Shown: positions 38,088 through 51,520, counted from the stretch's first letter. The stretch is 64,000 bases of DNA from Todiramphus chloris collaris (GCA_025345505.1 JANVCC010000030.1:2344123-2408122), one strand, 5' to 3'. The notes: generated by a model not told the origin, from the sequence alone. Numbers and translations: made by a program.

Positions 38088-38949
38088 TGCCTCATCACTG
38101 GAGCTGAGAGTCTTTCTCCATGGCTGAAATTCCTTCATGGACAGAAAATTGTACACATTTTAAATTCCATTCAATTCCTCAAAAGACAGTCACACACAGG
38201 CATGATCCCTGCACAGACTTGATTGTGCCTCCCCAGATGAACCCTCAAATTACCATAGCTCTGACACAATCAGGTCCTTCCTTCCTGAAGGACCAACAGA
38301 GGTGCACTGGGCTTCAGAAGACAAGCTTCTACATTCATGACCAATGAACAGCTACATTGATGATGACGATGAGGTAACGCCTGATGCTGTGGAGATGATG
38401 TACTAAGTTAATGTGATTTTGCAGAATCAAGGCAGGAGGAGATGAAACTAATCATGAATGAAAATCAGGATCACTATGAGAAAGAGGTGCATGCAGTAAA
38501 GGCAGATGTTTGTTCATTCACACTACTGAACATGCTTAACAAGCTGAGTTATTAATGGGTGGCCAAAGGACCTAAAAAAGCCAGCACAGACAGCATTGCA
38601 TTTCCTTCACTCACACTTCCAAAAAAGCTCTGTCACTATAGGAGCAGCAAATCATGTTTTGAATGCATTTAATCAGCCATACAATAACAGAGAAGGACCG
38701 ACCCTAAAAATAAATGTGATTATTTCAAAAGTGTTTCTTTATAATGCTAGTTTTGGAAAAGACCTATGCTTAAAATTTTACTTGCTGATAAGTGAACCTC
38801 ACCCTACTAATTTAGACAATCAGTTAACAATGTTATATCATATGTACCATGAAGATATCATTAATGCAATCTCACAGACCAAGAAACAAGAAGATTACAA
38901 CATCCTAATTACACAGAAATGGATAACATCAAGTGCGCAACCAACATGG

Positions 38950-38975
38950 TTTTTGTTGGTTTAAACCAACAAAAA
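38950..38975. repeat. Perfect 26-bp palindrome without loop
   Basis: TTTTTGTTGGTTT at 38950-38962 is followed directly by its exact reverse complement at 38963-38975. The core TTGGTTTAAACCAA shares its half-site with the palindrome at 41715-41736. Confidence 0.85.
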
Positions 38976-41714
38976 AGTTTAAAACAAAGCCAAAGTAACA
39001 AAATAAGTGTAAAGTTACAAGACATAAATGCAAATTCTAAATGTAAACACATATTTTTGTCTTGTACAAAAAAAAAGATCAAATAAAACATGCTTTATCA
39101 GTAAATAACCCCCATCAATGCACGTTTATGAACTTTAGGGTCCATCTAATTTTTTCCTTCTTCCTAAAAGCTTCACAGGGAGGATTTTGAGGTATCTACC
39201 CAGTAGTCCTGCACTGCAAGATTTCAAGAACTCCATTATGTTGGCAGAAGCAAAGTGCGACATACTGACTGCATCATAAAAACGGCAAGCCTGACATTCA
39301 CAGTTGTAGCAATTCATCCAAACAGCCCTGCAATATATCTGCACTTCAACGTGTAAAGAAACAACATCTAAACATTAACAACTTGCTGCGTGCCGGTGAA
39401 ATAGCTCCACAAGCCCATTCATACAGTGAAAGGAGAACATTTAACCTTAGGAGCCTTCATCCCATGCTGGAACATATACAAGGCTTTGCTGATTGCTTTG
39501 GAGGCACAAGTGAGAAAGCCTCTTTTGACCAAGAGATAGTATCAAATAGCAGCAGCAGGATGAATTACATGGCTGCTAGCCCACCCTAAAGATCCTGCCA
39601 CTGATGTACACAGAAGGGAAGTGAGCCCAGAGTGAGTTTTCCTCACCATTTGCCTGACAGCTGGCAAAGACTGAAAGACAGCAAACAGCACTAGTAAAAA
39701 AAAAAGAGTTAAGTAGAATAGATCACCTCAAATCATTCCTCATTCTCCAAGATCCTACTCCAAATCTCACAAATTCATAATTACTAGAGCTTCATCAGGA
39801 GATGAGAGAAAGGAAAAAGACTGGCTTACCTGGTAAATGAGAAAGCAATAACTAAAGCAGGAAATTTCTTCCACATTTCAATATTCTAGTTATTCCACAG
39901 CCATCCCCGAAAACTTGCCATGCAATGAAAGGCATACCCTGGAAAGGCAATTTTAATACCAGCTCCTTATGGGACCAAACTGATATATTTTAGCCCATTT
40001 CTTTTTAATAAATGCAAAGATTTTAATCAAATTTGTTCAGAGTACAGAAGATTAGTTAAAGAAGAAAAGCAAATGAAACATTAAATTAAGGTATCATTGG
40101 GAATTAAAAATGTAATTTTATGTTATTATCAGTGGTATATTATGAATAAAGAATATGCAATATGCAATTAATATGCAGAACAATATGAACAGCATTTGAG
40201 AAAAATGAATTTGATATGTAGGACAGAAAGGTCATGAATCCTTAAACCTGATTCAATTTACTTTACTCTGTTCAATTTTTCCCATGGGCATCTGTTTAAA
40301 TATTTCTACATAGGGGAGAAGTCATTACTACATTTTGACGCATTATAAAGCGATTAGGGTTCATGACAGGCTACCAGGTACACTCCCTATACAAATCAAG
40401 GCACTACTCCTGTCAGCTTGTTGTCATTTGAGCTGCTTCCCACATGGAGTTACAAGCAAAGCAACAGGACAAAGATGCAATTCCTAAGAATAAATCAAAC
40501 AGTAGAATTATACCACTAACTGAAAAAGTAAAAAATATTATTGGAAATAAATACAGACTCATGGCTTATCTAAAGTTAAAATGTATTATTCAGAGTAACT
40601 AACAACTGTACAAAATGACATTTTCCTAATTCACTCACTTTTCTGGTTATGATGTTTTCAGGGAGAAGATAGGAAGCGATGTCCTATCAGACTACATTCA
40701 TGTACCTTACCTCTATGTATCATCACAGGGAAAAGCAAAAGTACCCAGAAAACAAGACAAAGATGCTGCATATTAAAGATTGCCTATTTCATTTAAAAGC
40801 CTTTGCATTTACACTCATGTGAAGTTAGGTTTTCATGATCAAGACAATAAAGACATCCACTTTCCTTGACTTAGCATTTTTTGTCTACTGGTAATATCAC
40901 TAAGGATTTAATCATGCTCTGAGCACTAAGTTTTTCGTAGCTTGCTAAACTACACCCAAAGATTAGCACATCAGGTTTGAATTCACAGGTATCTGAAACT
41001 CTTCAGAACACAAATAGCCAACAGAAAAGTTTCTTGTATTGCCACTCGACCCCAGGCCAGTGCATAACACGAGCCAAGCGCAGGTGGGCACACAGGCATG
41101 GGCATATCACAGTCTGTGGGATGCAGCTGGGAGCCTGTTTTCAGATTCCTTAGCCTTCCACTTCTTACCTCTTCCTTTTTTCTCTTCCCCAGGCAAACAA
41201 ATTCTTTAAGTATATTGGAGATCAAATTATAAATATCCTCACAAAGTCCTGTTTTGTATACTGAATATACAGAGAAAGAAAAACAGTCCACTAGTTCTGC
41301 AAGTGTCGTAGTCATCGTTGCAACAGTCAACCATGTATGTGTTGAAGTTTGAGAAGACTTATTTGAAAAGATAATCCAAAGTTACTTTCAAGCTTACACA
41401 AACCCAGCAATTTTTTCATCACTTTCCTAAAGCCATTCATTTTATCCACCCAGCCTAATTGCAGTTTCACAATTCTCTGCCTATTCCAACCCATGTAATC
41501 TATTGACATTTCAAATAAATGCTGGTTTGTGCTGCTTCAAATGCATTCGGCCGAACGTATGTTTCTGACAAACAGCATTTATAGAGGGCAGTTGTGATCA
41601 CCCCTACTGACCTTCTACACTGCACAGGCCAAAGAATTTGACTCAGTAATTTCTGTGTTGAGCCCACATGCATCTAGCTGAGCTCAATCACATCTTTTAG
41701 AGTGATACTCAACC

Positions 41715-41736
41715 TTGGTTTAAATATTTAAACCAA
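41715..41736. repeat. Perfect 22-bp palindrome
   Basis: TTGGTTTAAAT at 41715-41725 is followed by its exact reverse complement at 41726-41736, with no loop. No element on either side can be assigned to it. Confidence 0.85.
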
Positions 41737-42023
41737 CAGCAATATCATAATTTGGTTCATTTAGTGTTTCGGATTTCTCTTTCTATAGCTGTAACCCTTA
41801 GATTCACAAAAATAGAGAATTAATTTCTTCCATACACTTACTACACAGGTCAAATTTGCAACTTGAATCCGAAAGTTCAAGCATTTGATAAGTCCTCTCA
41901 ATGTCAAAAGACAGTTATTACTCGTGGATGGTGAAAAGCTGCTAGCAGAGGGATTTTCTCAGGTTCTCACAATATTCAGTGAGAATCCTGCCTTTCTCAC
42001 CAGTGTTATGAAAAACAGTAGGA

Positions 42024-42343
42024 TGTGTTTTGTAAGCTAGACCAACACTTGGTGTTTTGCTAAGTTCTGTTTATGGTACATTGGAAAAATATTTTGGAAT
42101 AGGTGTTGTAGGACTTTAGCCAATCACCCTAGGAGATGGGTGATCACTGACCCATTGCCCTGTGGGGCTAGGGTATATAAAACAGGGTTAGAAATTAACA
42201 AGGTGTCGTCATCTTCTTCCTCTCCTGGCTCTCTCTTTACTGATTTTGTGTTGCTGCATCTCTTTGCTCCCAATATAAACAGCAACAATTGCTTCCTGTC
42301 AGTTCTGAGGCCTGATACTAGACCCAAATTTTCCTTCTACACA
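42024..42343 (+). mobile_element. Probable solo LTR of an endogenous retrovirus
   Basis: About 320 bases starting TGTGTTTTG and ending near CTTCTACACA. It has the order expected of a U3-R-U5 unit: GCCAATCAC (CCAAT box) at 42119-42127, TATATAAAA at 42174-42182, a pyrimidine-rich R-like start, and AATATAAA, a variant polyadenylation signal, at 42272-42279. There is no internal retroviral sequence on either side, which would fit a solo LTR left by recombination. I cannot see convincing target-site duplications, so the ends are uncertain by tens of bases. The family was not identified. The alternative is an ordinary host promoter-like sequence. Confidence 0.5.
42174..42182 (+). promoter_or_regulatory. 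TATA box of the probable LTR
   Basis: TATATAAAA lies about 50 bases downstream of the CCAAT motif at 42119. The spacing matches retroviral U3 promoters. Confidence 0.5.
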
Positions 42344-45300
42344 AAAAGAAATAGTGATATGCTTGCAGCTATCAAACAACTTCTGTAAAGCCAGCTAATT
42401 TATCCACAAATAATGTACAGAAAAAGCAGAATGTGCTGAGTATTACTAACTACCAAAGATACACTGGGAGACCCCTCCTCACAAGCATTATTGTAGCTCA
42501 GAGATCACCAATTCTGTGTTTAAGCTTGTCAAGTTGTAACATTAACATCTCGTGCATCAAACTTATTAACACAGACATCAAACAAGATGTAATTTCAACA
42601 ATGTCATGAAGAGTTTTCAAGAAGGGAAGTTTTGTGAAGCACTCTTCAAGGAGTCAGCTCTAGTACATATCTAAATACATTATTTTTTAAAAAAAAAAAA
42701 AAGGAAACAACTGATAATTTATGGAATTCCAAGAGTGCGAATTTGGTTTTAAGTTAAAAAAAAAAAAATCAGTTGCATGTTGTGATATAAAATTACAAAC
42801 ATCATACTAATGTTACACAATTGCACAGCTGAGAAAAAGTTATTATGCTTTAAAATTTATAAGCACTTTGCAGCAGGAATCAAGGTGACACTGACTTCAT
42901 ATAGTAAGAATTACTTACATGGTTCTATTCATTAAGTTCCAAGTGCAGTAGCTTTGGACAATTACCTGTTTCACGGTTCTCATGAAGAGGACCACGCTGC
43001 CGTTTCTCTCATTTTGGATGTTTACTGAGCCATAAACTAAGTGTCCTCAGACAGGCTGCCATGTATCTCCACACGTGCCAGCCTTGCTCATGCTAAGAGA
43101 CAATCTAACCAAGCATGAGAGCAAGAAACTAAGGTAATACTTAAATTATATTACCAAAAAACTTCCCTGGATCAGAAACACCTAAGTTAACATTCAAAGG
43201 AAGTCTTTGACAAGCAGACAAAAAAAATCCACCTGAAAATACATCCTTTATTTTGCTGCTTTTAGCTTGATGTCTTCTGCCCAAAAGAAGAAATATAATT
43301 TTTTTTTTAAAAAAAGGTGTCTTTCTCAATATGTTATAACCATAAACGTATTTATGTATAATATCTCTGCTTCACATCTTGATTATTTCAATGCATTCTT
43401 TGTTAAATCATATCTTACTCCTATTCAGAAAAGATAAATAGTTCTGCTTTATTTTAAATAAGGGCAAGTGTACACTAAAGAGACATTTTCTTGAGGAAAT
43501 TAGGTAACTGAAAATTTCAAAAGCAAATTTTAAGTCATACAGCCTTCATTTTTTCAAAGCATTTAGCTATAATTTGCCTTTACTTGATCCGTTACTTCAT
43601 TACTGCAATTGCTTTAGATGATCAATTTTAAGAGGAAAAAAAAGCAGTACAGTAAAACTGCAAGCAAAAGGCAGCAAAATATTTTCAGCAACTAAGCTTT
43701 GCCTTTGAAATTCACATCCACATGTGATTTGGTAACCTAAGAGCAAACAGGAAATCTGCAGATTAAGAACACTTTTCTAGGTGAAGCACATTTCAATGAA
43801 TAGATATCTTTTGAGATATTTAGTTACTGCTTGCCTTTTTTAATTCTATGCTGCTGTAGAGAGCTATAAAGAAGCACAGTGTGTTTAACTGATTAGATAA
43901 CGGCATCTGCTTACTCAGCCTAAGTAGAGTTTAAAACTTTTAATATAGACTCAAGATCTGTCAAATAAAAAACTGAATATATTATGGTTTGAGAATAAAG
44001 CCAAACACCGAGACTATTTGTTTTTAACTACTGAAAATAATATTGTTTTGCATTCGCAGTTGAGGTCTGCTACCAGAATGCAAACATGCACAGATTATTC
44101 AGAACAGAGGACAAGCAGTGATTTTGAAATGTTAATTAGAAACACAAGGGATATGAGTGGGGAAAAAAAAAATGAATATGCTGCTTGTGAGAAAATGAGA
44201 CCTTTTAGAGCAAAGCATCCAGAACAACCCTTCCAGTAAAAAACAGAAACATGCTGTCGGCAGAACAAAGCCGAAAACCCTATTTTGTGCAGTCTTTCAG
44301 CACACTGAACGTCAAGCCATCTTTATACAACACAGTACCTCTAGAGTCTCCAGGTTTACTACAGACCAACTGCATCTCCTGCAGTAATCAGTAAGAGTTT
44401 TATCATTAACTTGGGTGGTCATGGAAAGCACTACCAACTAAGACAATAGCTTTATTCAGAGAAATTGTGCAACTCCCATTCAACTAGAATAGTAAGTTAG
44501 TTAACACTCACTGCAGTAATAACACCACAAGGAGGTTTTGCTATCTGGATTTTTGGGAAAGATGCAAACCGTTTTATTTTGAAATGTTTAAAATGCAAGA
44601 GACACTGTGAAGTACCAGTGTGAATCTACTGTTCGCCTTTACTGAACTTCAAAGCCACAAAAGCTTCAACACAAAATTTCTCTTTTCCTATTATCTTCCA
44701 TGACCCTTCTATTGTCATGCCTTCTTTCAAGTGTCACTTAAACTGAAAAGTAAACAGAAACAAAACACAAAATTTCAAACCAAACCACATTCAGACATCA
44801 GTCATAAACGAACCTGATTCTAATGCAGATTACCACAAATTGTGACATCAATCTTATCCCCTTAAGATTAATGACAGGCAGCAGAAAAAGTGGCAAGCAT
44901 CATAAACGTCTGCTTGTGTCCTCATGTGGAGCTCCCCATAAAAGGGAAGTTGAGTGAAGGGTAAAATGAACTCTTTCCCATTTTCTACTGGGCTACATTA
45001 TAGACAGGACTAAACATTTTTATGTAAAGAATCAGCAACAGGAAGAAAAAGGCAACTAAGCATATGGGGGATATTTGTTTTCCTGCAAAACAGAAATTCA
45101 GAAACCTACATGAAGACAGGAAAGGTTACCAATTAAAATGTTATAACTGCTTTAGATAGCAGTATCAAAACATTAGAGCCACTACCACTACCCCAGTGCA
45201 CATGCACCTATACCATCTATGTATTTAGTTTTGCTTTAGTATCCTCTCTGCAACAGGGAAAAAGAGTTGGTCTCAGTTTGTCTCACATTTATGTGCAAGT

Positions 45301-47529
45301 TTGAGAGTGTAGGAGGAAAGGTCCTGCAGTTTAACTGCCATGATCAGAAAAATGATACCAAAATTAACCTGTGTATTTATTTCTTTATCAAAAATAACCT
45401 GCTTAAGAACTTGATTTTACCTATGCTGTAAATAAGACTTAAACTAGTATCATAGTTAATTCCCTGCTGCTGCAGGATGCAGCTGATTATTTCATTTAAA
45501 TTCATATTGATTCGCTGCAACACAGCACACTAATGCAATATAGCACCAACAAAAGAGGGTAGTTGGAAATAAAATCTTTACAATTATACACGCATTGGAT
45601 TTTATCAATACTAATTTTTAAAGACACTGGAATCATCAATTTTGTTACATTATGAAATGAGATAGTTTAAGACTAGATCCCAAGGATTACACACTTACTA
45701 CAAATCAAGTCAATCTTTTAGAATTCAGAATGTAAGTTCCATTCACACCTAATTTCATCGCTTATAATTAATGGATCATAGAAGAGTAGTTACTAAACAC
45801 ATTAATGACATCTTAATACAGTCATGAAAATTATATTGTCATACGAGTCTTACACAAAACCAGTGGACTATAAAGTTCCATTGTTTCAGTATGTTATACC
45901 CATATTAGATAATATCTTTTCTAAATTAATCATTCCACGCTGACCTACTCAGAAACAAAACAAAAACCAACAACAATAAAAGGGGTTTGCCCATAGGTAC
46001 ATGAATAAAATACACCTGTGTATACATATGCTCCTTAATAAAGCTCTTCATATTTCTAGGAGCTGTCAATACTCGTTTCTTCATACAGGCATCATTCCTC
46101 CTTACAAAAGGCATCATGTGACAGGTGATCCATACATCAGGGTTGAATCTACATTTTGGGTAGTGCAATACAGAAGCTGTAGATTGAGGCTGCAGTTGGG
46201 GAGTTACTAACCAATGATGCCTACCTGATTTGCTGAATAACAGAGCCCTCTTCCAGTAGTCTGGCCCCAGTTAAAGCCTAATGATACTACTGATGGCAAT
46301 CAGTAGGTTACTTTTTGAACAGAAGACACTACACAAGAAGAACAAACAGCCTTAAGAAAAATTATCCCTGTAAACTTGCAAATTGTTATTGCTCTGGCTG
46401 AGAAGGTGGCTCAAACTGAACACCAGCATCCCTGCTCACTGTCTGCTCCTGAGCCTCTGATGAACAGACACACCTTGACTGACAGAAGAAACAACATTTT
46501 ATATTTAACTCACCTGAGCTTCCTGTTGCATTCACTCTTTCCTGGGTTTAGCTAAAAATGAGGTACCTTAATGCCTTGAACATTACTTAAGTTTTGAACA
46601 CCTACAAAAGCCTGATAATTTCAACTGACTGGAACCTGCACATGACACAATCTTTTCCATTGGCACTCATCATTCTCTGTATTTTTAGTTAAGGTTTTTT
46701 AAACCTGTTTTGTGGGGTTTTTAAACAAACATTATTATGAGACAATAGCTAGACACAGGCACACACATGCATGCACATTAAGTAATTATGAAATTCTATT
46801 TTCAAGGAGGTAACAGAGACTGGGAAGACAGCTTTGTAATGCTTCACCTTTAATTTCCTGAGCTCAGTAACACACTGTTTTAAAACGGCAAATCTGCTAA
46901 TTTAATATTTAACACAGCAAAGCAATCTGGCAGCATCCCATTCTTGCATATACACATGTACAGACTAACGCAGAAGATAATTAACCAGCACGGGTCCCTG
47001 AATCACAGAGGCATTTCAAGTAAAACCACAGATACACCTTTTCTGACAGGCTGGAACTGTTTGTAGTAGGATCCCTGTGTGCGTACACTCATGTATGAGC
47101 TGAAACAACACGATCAGAATGTCAGTGTGAGGTATTCTGGAACCCCATTCACAACAGACCATTTCTGCTCTAATGAAAACATCAAGAAATCTAGAAGGTA
47201 CAAGGAAATGTCCCTTAGTACTTCAAAAAACCCAAACAGATTATCGTTATTATTATTATTAGCATTTATTACAATGATAATAATAAAAACCAGTTTTCTG
47301 AAGGAATTCCACAGTATGATTAAAAAAAAAAAAAAATCAAGCTTCGAGGCACTAGGTAAAATGCAGATCTATTCCTGCAAGTTACAATCCTCCTAACTGT
47401 CTGATATGCAAGACACCAATAAGGTTTACAGGCTCACATTGTTCAACGGAAGTTTGAAAACTGCTACTAGGCACAGCTAGATAGCATTGCAGCTCAAGTC
47501 CTTGGAAGCTTTGCTCTTACTTGAAGTCA
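42344..47529. other. Unique AT-rich DNA, no gene recognised
   Basis: About 5.2 kb. It holds A-runs near 42666-42702 and 42756-42769, a T10A7 junction near 43299-43316 and a (TTA)n array at 47246-47261. The open frames are short, with no recognisable product. Confidence 0.6.
47246..47261. repeat. (TTA)n microsatellite
   Basis: About five TTA/ATT units, followed shortly by further AAT units. Confidence 0.8.
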
Positions 47530-48265
47530 AGTGGCAATCCATGCACTAGGTCACTAGTGGCAAGACAACCCAGGTAGCTGCAAGAAGCCTGCTCTCTAGG
47601 CTGTGCTGAGCCTGCCTAGGAGCCAGAACTATCAGCTCAGGCTATGCCCCCGTGCCTGCCTTTGCAATCCTCTGCCTGAGTAGCGTGCCAACTCATGCCA
47701 GCACGACTTCCAAACCAAATTTGCTCTGTCTCCCCAAGCAGCTCAAAAGCAGAAATATGGTGAGTCTAGGTTTATCAAAGCCTTGCTCTCCCTGATGCTC
47801 TGCCATCCTGTCAGAGCACTTGGAGCACTGTGTACCACACAGAGCGATGCACCCCTGCCTACAGCAATCCTCAGCAGATCTGTCCCCTGCTGCTTCAAAG
47901 CTGTTGGCAAATCTACACATCTCCACATGCTGTGCTCCTTTTTGAGAATGTAATATAATAATACGGATTGAGGCCTCTGGATAATTCAATGAAGAGCTGC
48001 ATTCTTTCTTAGATAAGAGGATCTGCTTAGGGTATCTTCTTCCAGAATCCACTGAAAGCCACCAAAAGTAATCAGGTAAAACAAGTACTTTTTGGAAAAC
48101 TTCTCCTTGCTCAAATTCAAGCATGCTTTTCAACATGAACTCTGTATACAGCTCCTCCTCAAAACAACAGACAAAACAATTGCTACATCTCATTCTAAGT
48201 TTCAGAAGAAGAAAAGGGCCATGCCTCTGCAAAACTATGACTACCAATCCTGTACTGGAAGGCAT
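47530..48265 (-). other. GC-richer segment with a 190-codon open frame, unassigned
   Basis: The minus strand stays open for 190 codons (48265-47693), the longest frame in the window outside the LINEs. The base composition of 47530-47930 is visibly richer in G and C than its surroundings. The conceptual product has a Cys-rich middle (CCRQGCIALCGTQCSKCSD) but no domain, signal peptide or family that I recognise, and no splice context I can defend. It may be an old, degraded mobile-element piece or a chance frame. I do not call it a gene. Confidence 0.2.
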
Positions 48266-48330
48266 TCACAAATTCTGAGAAAGGGTTACAATAAAACAAG
48301 TGTTGCGTGGATTAACAAGCATTCCAGATT

Positions 48331-48332
48331 AA

Positions 48333-48364
<32 letters not shown>

Positions 48365-48367
48365 AAA
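48331..48367. repeat. Poly-A tract
   Basis: Thirty-seven bases of A with a single G. Upstream sequence shows no recognisable retrocopy. Confidence 0.85.
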
Positions 48368-49578
48368 GGCAGCATTGGAAACACCCAAGAATTACTGTTT
48401 CTCCTTCCATCTGTTTCAAATCTTGGAAGACCAGTGTTATGACTCCATCATGTACACACAAACATTCATGTGGGAAGGGAAAAAAAACCCCTCAGACCAC
48501 AAGTGGCTTCAGTGGTTTAGTGAACCTTAACCTGCCAGACAATTAAGACCAAGAACTTAACACCATTCGCCTGCTTTTTCAGCTCAGTGGTCATTTTGCA
48601 TTTAGCATGTCATAATCTAACACGGGCAGCACAGAAATGTTCACAGGGCATGCTCCACAACCAGTAAAAAGACCTACTTTCCATTCTGCAGAGTTTACAG
48701 CGTAAACTGATTTCAACATCACAAGACATTGAAGATGATGCATCAAGGACGAGTGTAAGCTAAGCAACTTCAGAGTGTTTTACGATGTTACCTACATTTC
48801 AGGTTAATATGAGATTTTTATACAGGTACATTACTGTGTCTGAGGCCACTGGAGTTATACTGCAGCTTCTTTACCAGATTGCATTATATTTCTTCACAGT
48901 TCCTACCTACTTTCAAATTTAAGCAAACCCCAGGGAATGCAGCCATTTGGTATTTTTGTTGATAGCTTAGCTGTTTGCCTCCATCCCTCTCAAGAGAGCT
49001 TGTTAGGTGTAATACCTCTAAGAAAAGGTTTAAGTAACAGTTTGTTCCAAGTCCTGGGAAAAGTAAAAATAATTTTAATTATGTTCTCATTTCAATGCCA
49101 GGCCATCTTCTTTACTATGACAACAATCAACTACGTTCTGTACTGCAACAGATTTTGAGAAACAAATGAAAAACCATTCCAGGCTCTGTAAGTTAGGAAG
49201 GCAGTTTTATTTATTCAGCAGTACATATCTGAAATGCCTATCATAAAGAAACTATAAAAAACATTTGAACAGGTATTTCTTATAGCAAAAGGAAGCGAGA
49301 GAAAAATCTGCAGTATAGCTTGAAGAGAAGTCATAATAACACCTGCATTTTTCAAGCTTTGGCTGACCGTAAGGTATAGGAAAAACATGAATGAAAAACA
49401 CTGGGGTAAAAGAAAAGTAGCTGGATTCTCATGTTTGGTTGAAAGAACTAATATTGCTACAAAATCTATAAAACAAGGCACTCTCACTTCTGATTGCAAA
49501 GGTATTCTTACAACCATTGCAGAACCACCAAGCTATTCAAAATTGAAATGCCAAGGGCCACATCCCCGTCATCTGCTC

Positions 49579-49597
49579 GCTCTCTCTCTCTCTCTCC
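49579..49597. repeat. (CT)n microsatellite
   Basis: Uninterrupted CT dinucleotides, about nine units. Confidence 0.85.
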
Positions 49598-50672
49598 GAG
49601 ACATTATAGTTCTGCCCCCATCCTTTTATTTATTTCTACTCATGTCTCGGCACGTATCTGCTACAGAGATTTTTCCTCTGCACTAAGAGGAGAACTAATG
49701 GACATCAGCATAGACATAGAAAAGCAAAGAAAATGGACTGAATGAGCTTTAGGAGGTTCAAAAAGCTACAGAAAGTGTTTATTACTTACATCATAGATAG
49801 GGAAAAAAGACCCCATTGACTCTTTCTGGCCCAGCACTTTGTAAACAGGGGAATGTGGAGGAATGTCATCTCGCGTTTTAAAAGAAAAGTCCTAAAGTGA
49901 TGTACCAAAAAATTATCTTTCAGATGAGTTAAATGGAGCTCACAAAATTATATTTCCAAAATCCAATCCATCATTTTCTGAAAGTTATTCATCATACAGC
50001 CACTGACTAAAGCAGTGATAGCACTGTCTATGATAAAGGATCCTATTTATCTGAAGAAGTCAAAGTAACTGCTAATATAAAGCTCATAATAAATGTTACT
50101 CAGTGAACTCAGAGCAAATCCATAAGATCTGTGGTAACAAAGTCAGTGACTCCCAAGGCAGCGTGTTTGAAGACAGAAGGAGGCATAGCTGATTTTGACA
50201 GGTGGACTTGAAAAAGCAAAGGTGAAAACAACAGTACTTAAGCCTTGAAGAGAAGCTTCCCAAAAACCTGGACCTGTCTACCTTCAAGTCCCTCAATCCT
50301 GTCTCTAAACAACAGATTGAAACCTCATGTTTTTAAGCACTGTTTTCTGCCACCCTTGCATACTGGATATCCTCCTTGTTTAAGATGAAAACTCTGTTAC
50401 TTTAATTACAGTATATTTATTTGCTGTGCATGCGTTTTCTTGGGACAAGGGCCTGAGGTGATTTGTTTTTTTAATCAAAAATTGGGTCATAATTTCTTGG
50501 TTACAGCTTTATATAAAAAAAATTAAAAGAAAATAAAACCATTACAATGAGGAAAAAAAAAAAATCTCGGTGGAGATGTGCTCATTGCCATAATGCACTG
50601 ACATGCCTTAAAGAGTCTTCTAGAGTGTTCATACTAGGATAGTGAAATATTTTGCTTTGAGCAGCACTGTGT

Positions 50673-50694
50673 CTATATATATATGTATATATAA
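50673..50694. repeat. (TA)n tract
   Basis: TATATATATATGTATATATA-type alternating tract. Confidence 0.8.
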
Positions 50695-51289
50695 ACTGAA
50701 AATCCAGCAGATAGATTCATAATGTTGCTGAAAGTTCTGTCATCAACACCACCAGAATGAGGATGGTTTTTCATAGAGGTATAGCCATATTCTTTTTAAT
50801 GAAAAACAAAAAAAAGGACAAACAAAAACCACAAAAACCCAAAGAACAAAAATCCACAGAATTAACAATATGTTATATAAAGTAGTCTCCTAGCAGCTTG
50901 AACAGCTCAATACACTGATCACTGATCAGTACTGCTGATCACTTGTAAATGTCATTCTAACCTAGATTTGTGCTTGATCCTGCTTACATTAAGATAAATG
51001 CCAAAACAATCCCAAGATTATCTCCTTCATAGGACTTAAGGTATAGGAAACACTTTTTTAACTCAGATATGCTATATTTAGAACAGCAGAGTCTTAAAGA
51101 ATTATTAAGTATACTGAGAATGGTATAAAACTGCTAAATATTATACCTCCTCCCTGAATGACAGCAGGGTCAAAATCATCTATTTAACCATCTGTATTTT
51201 CTTTAACATTTCAATATTCATGTGAGAAATAATAAACATATACATTGGCTGCATGAAGTACTCAAGGCTAGGCTTAAATTCAATGTTTT

Positions 51290-51319
51290 CTTAATTAGAC
51301 TTCTGAAAGTCTAATTAAG
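51290..51319. repeat. Perfect 13-bp stem-loop
   Basis: CTTAATTAGACTT, then the loop CTGA, then the exact reverse complement. The stem contains a TTAATTA homeodomain-type core on each arm. Confidence 0.85.
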
Positions 51320-51477
51320 CCCTTGTCATAGTATTCTTCAAGAAAAGGGCCTTACTTGGGGATATGACAGGAAAGGATCTTGCTAACAACTTACTCTCAC
51401 CATTGCTGCTGAAATATGTCAGTAAAGGAAGGGTTAATGCCCAAATTAATTAAATGCTAAGTACAAACAGACACAGC

Positions 51478-51520
51478 AGAATCACACAAGTCCAGTGGGT
51501 TGGAAAGACACTTTCAAGTG
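51478..51520 (-). mobile_element. Possible CR1 3' tip
   Basis: The plus strand reads agaatcacacaagtccagtg and then ggttggaaagacactttcaa, resembling the reversed CR1 end (octamer tail then GTCTTTCCAACC). The match is short and diverged. Confidence 0.5.

Larger units (their letters stand above)
34907..42023. other. Unique AT-rich DNA, no gene recognised
   Basis: About 7.1 kb with a G-rich patch (36760-36779), a long purine tract (38040-38087) and two exact palindromes (38950-38975 and 41715-41736). Frames such as 38596-38964 (122 codons) show no domain. No repeat family was recognised. Confidence 0.6.
48266..51477. other. Unique AT-rich DNA, no gene recognised
   Basis: About 3.2 kb. It contains a poly-A tract (48331-48367), a CT microsatellite (49579-49597), a TA-rich tract (50673-50694), an A/C low-complexity patch near 50803-50850 and a 13-bp stem-loop (51290-51319). 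No coding region can be supported. Confidence 0.6.

Noticed and set aside
38596-38964. Open frame of 122 codons
   Set aside because: No recognisable family; it ends inside the palindrome and shows AT-rich codon use like the background.
48331-48367. Poly-A tract as the tail of a processed pseudogene
   Set aside because: No recognisable gene sequence upstream and no flanking duplication seen; treated as a simple repeat.
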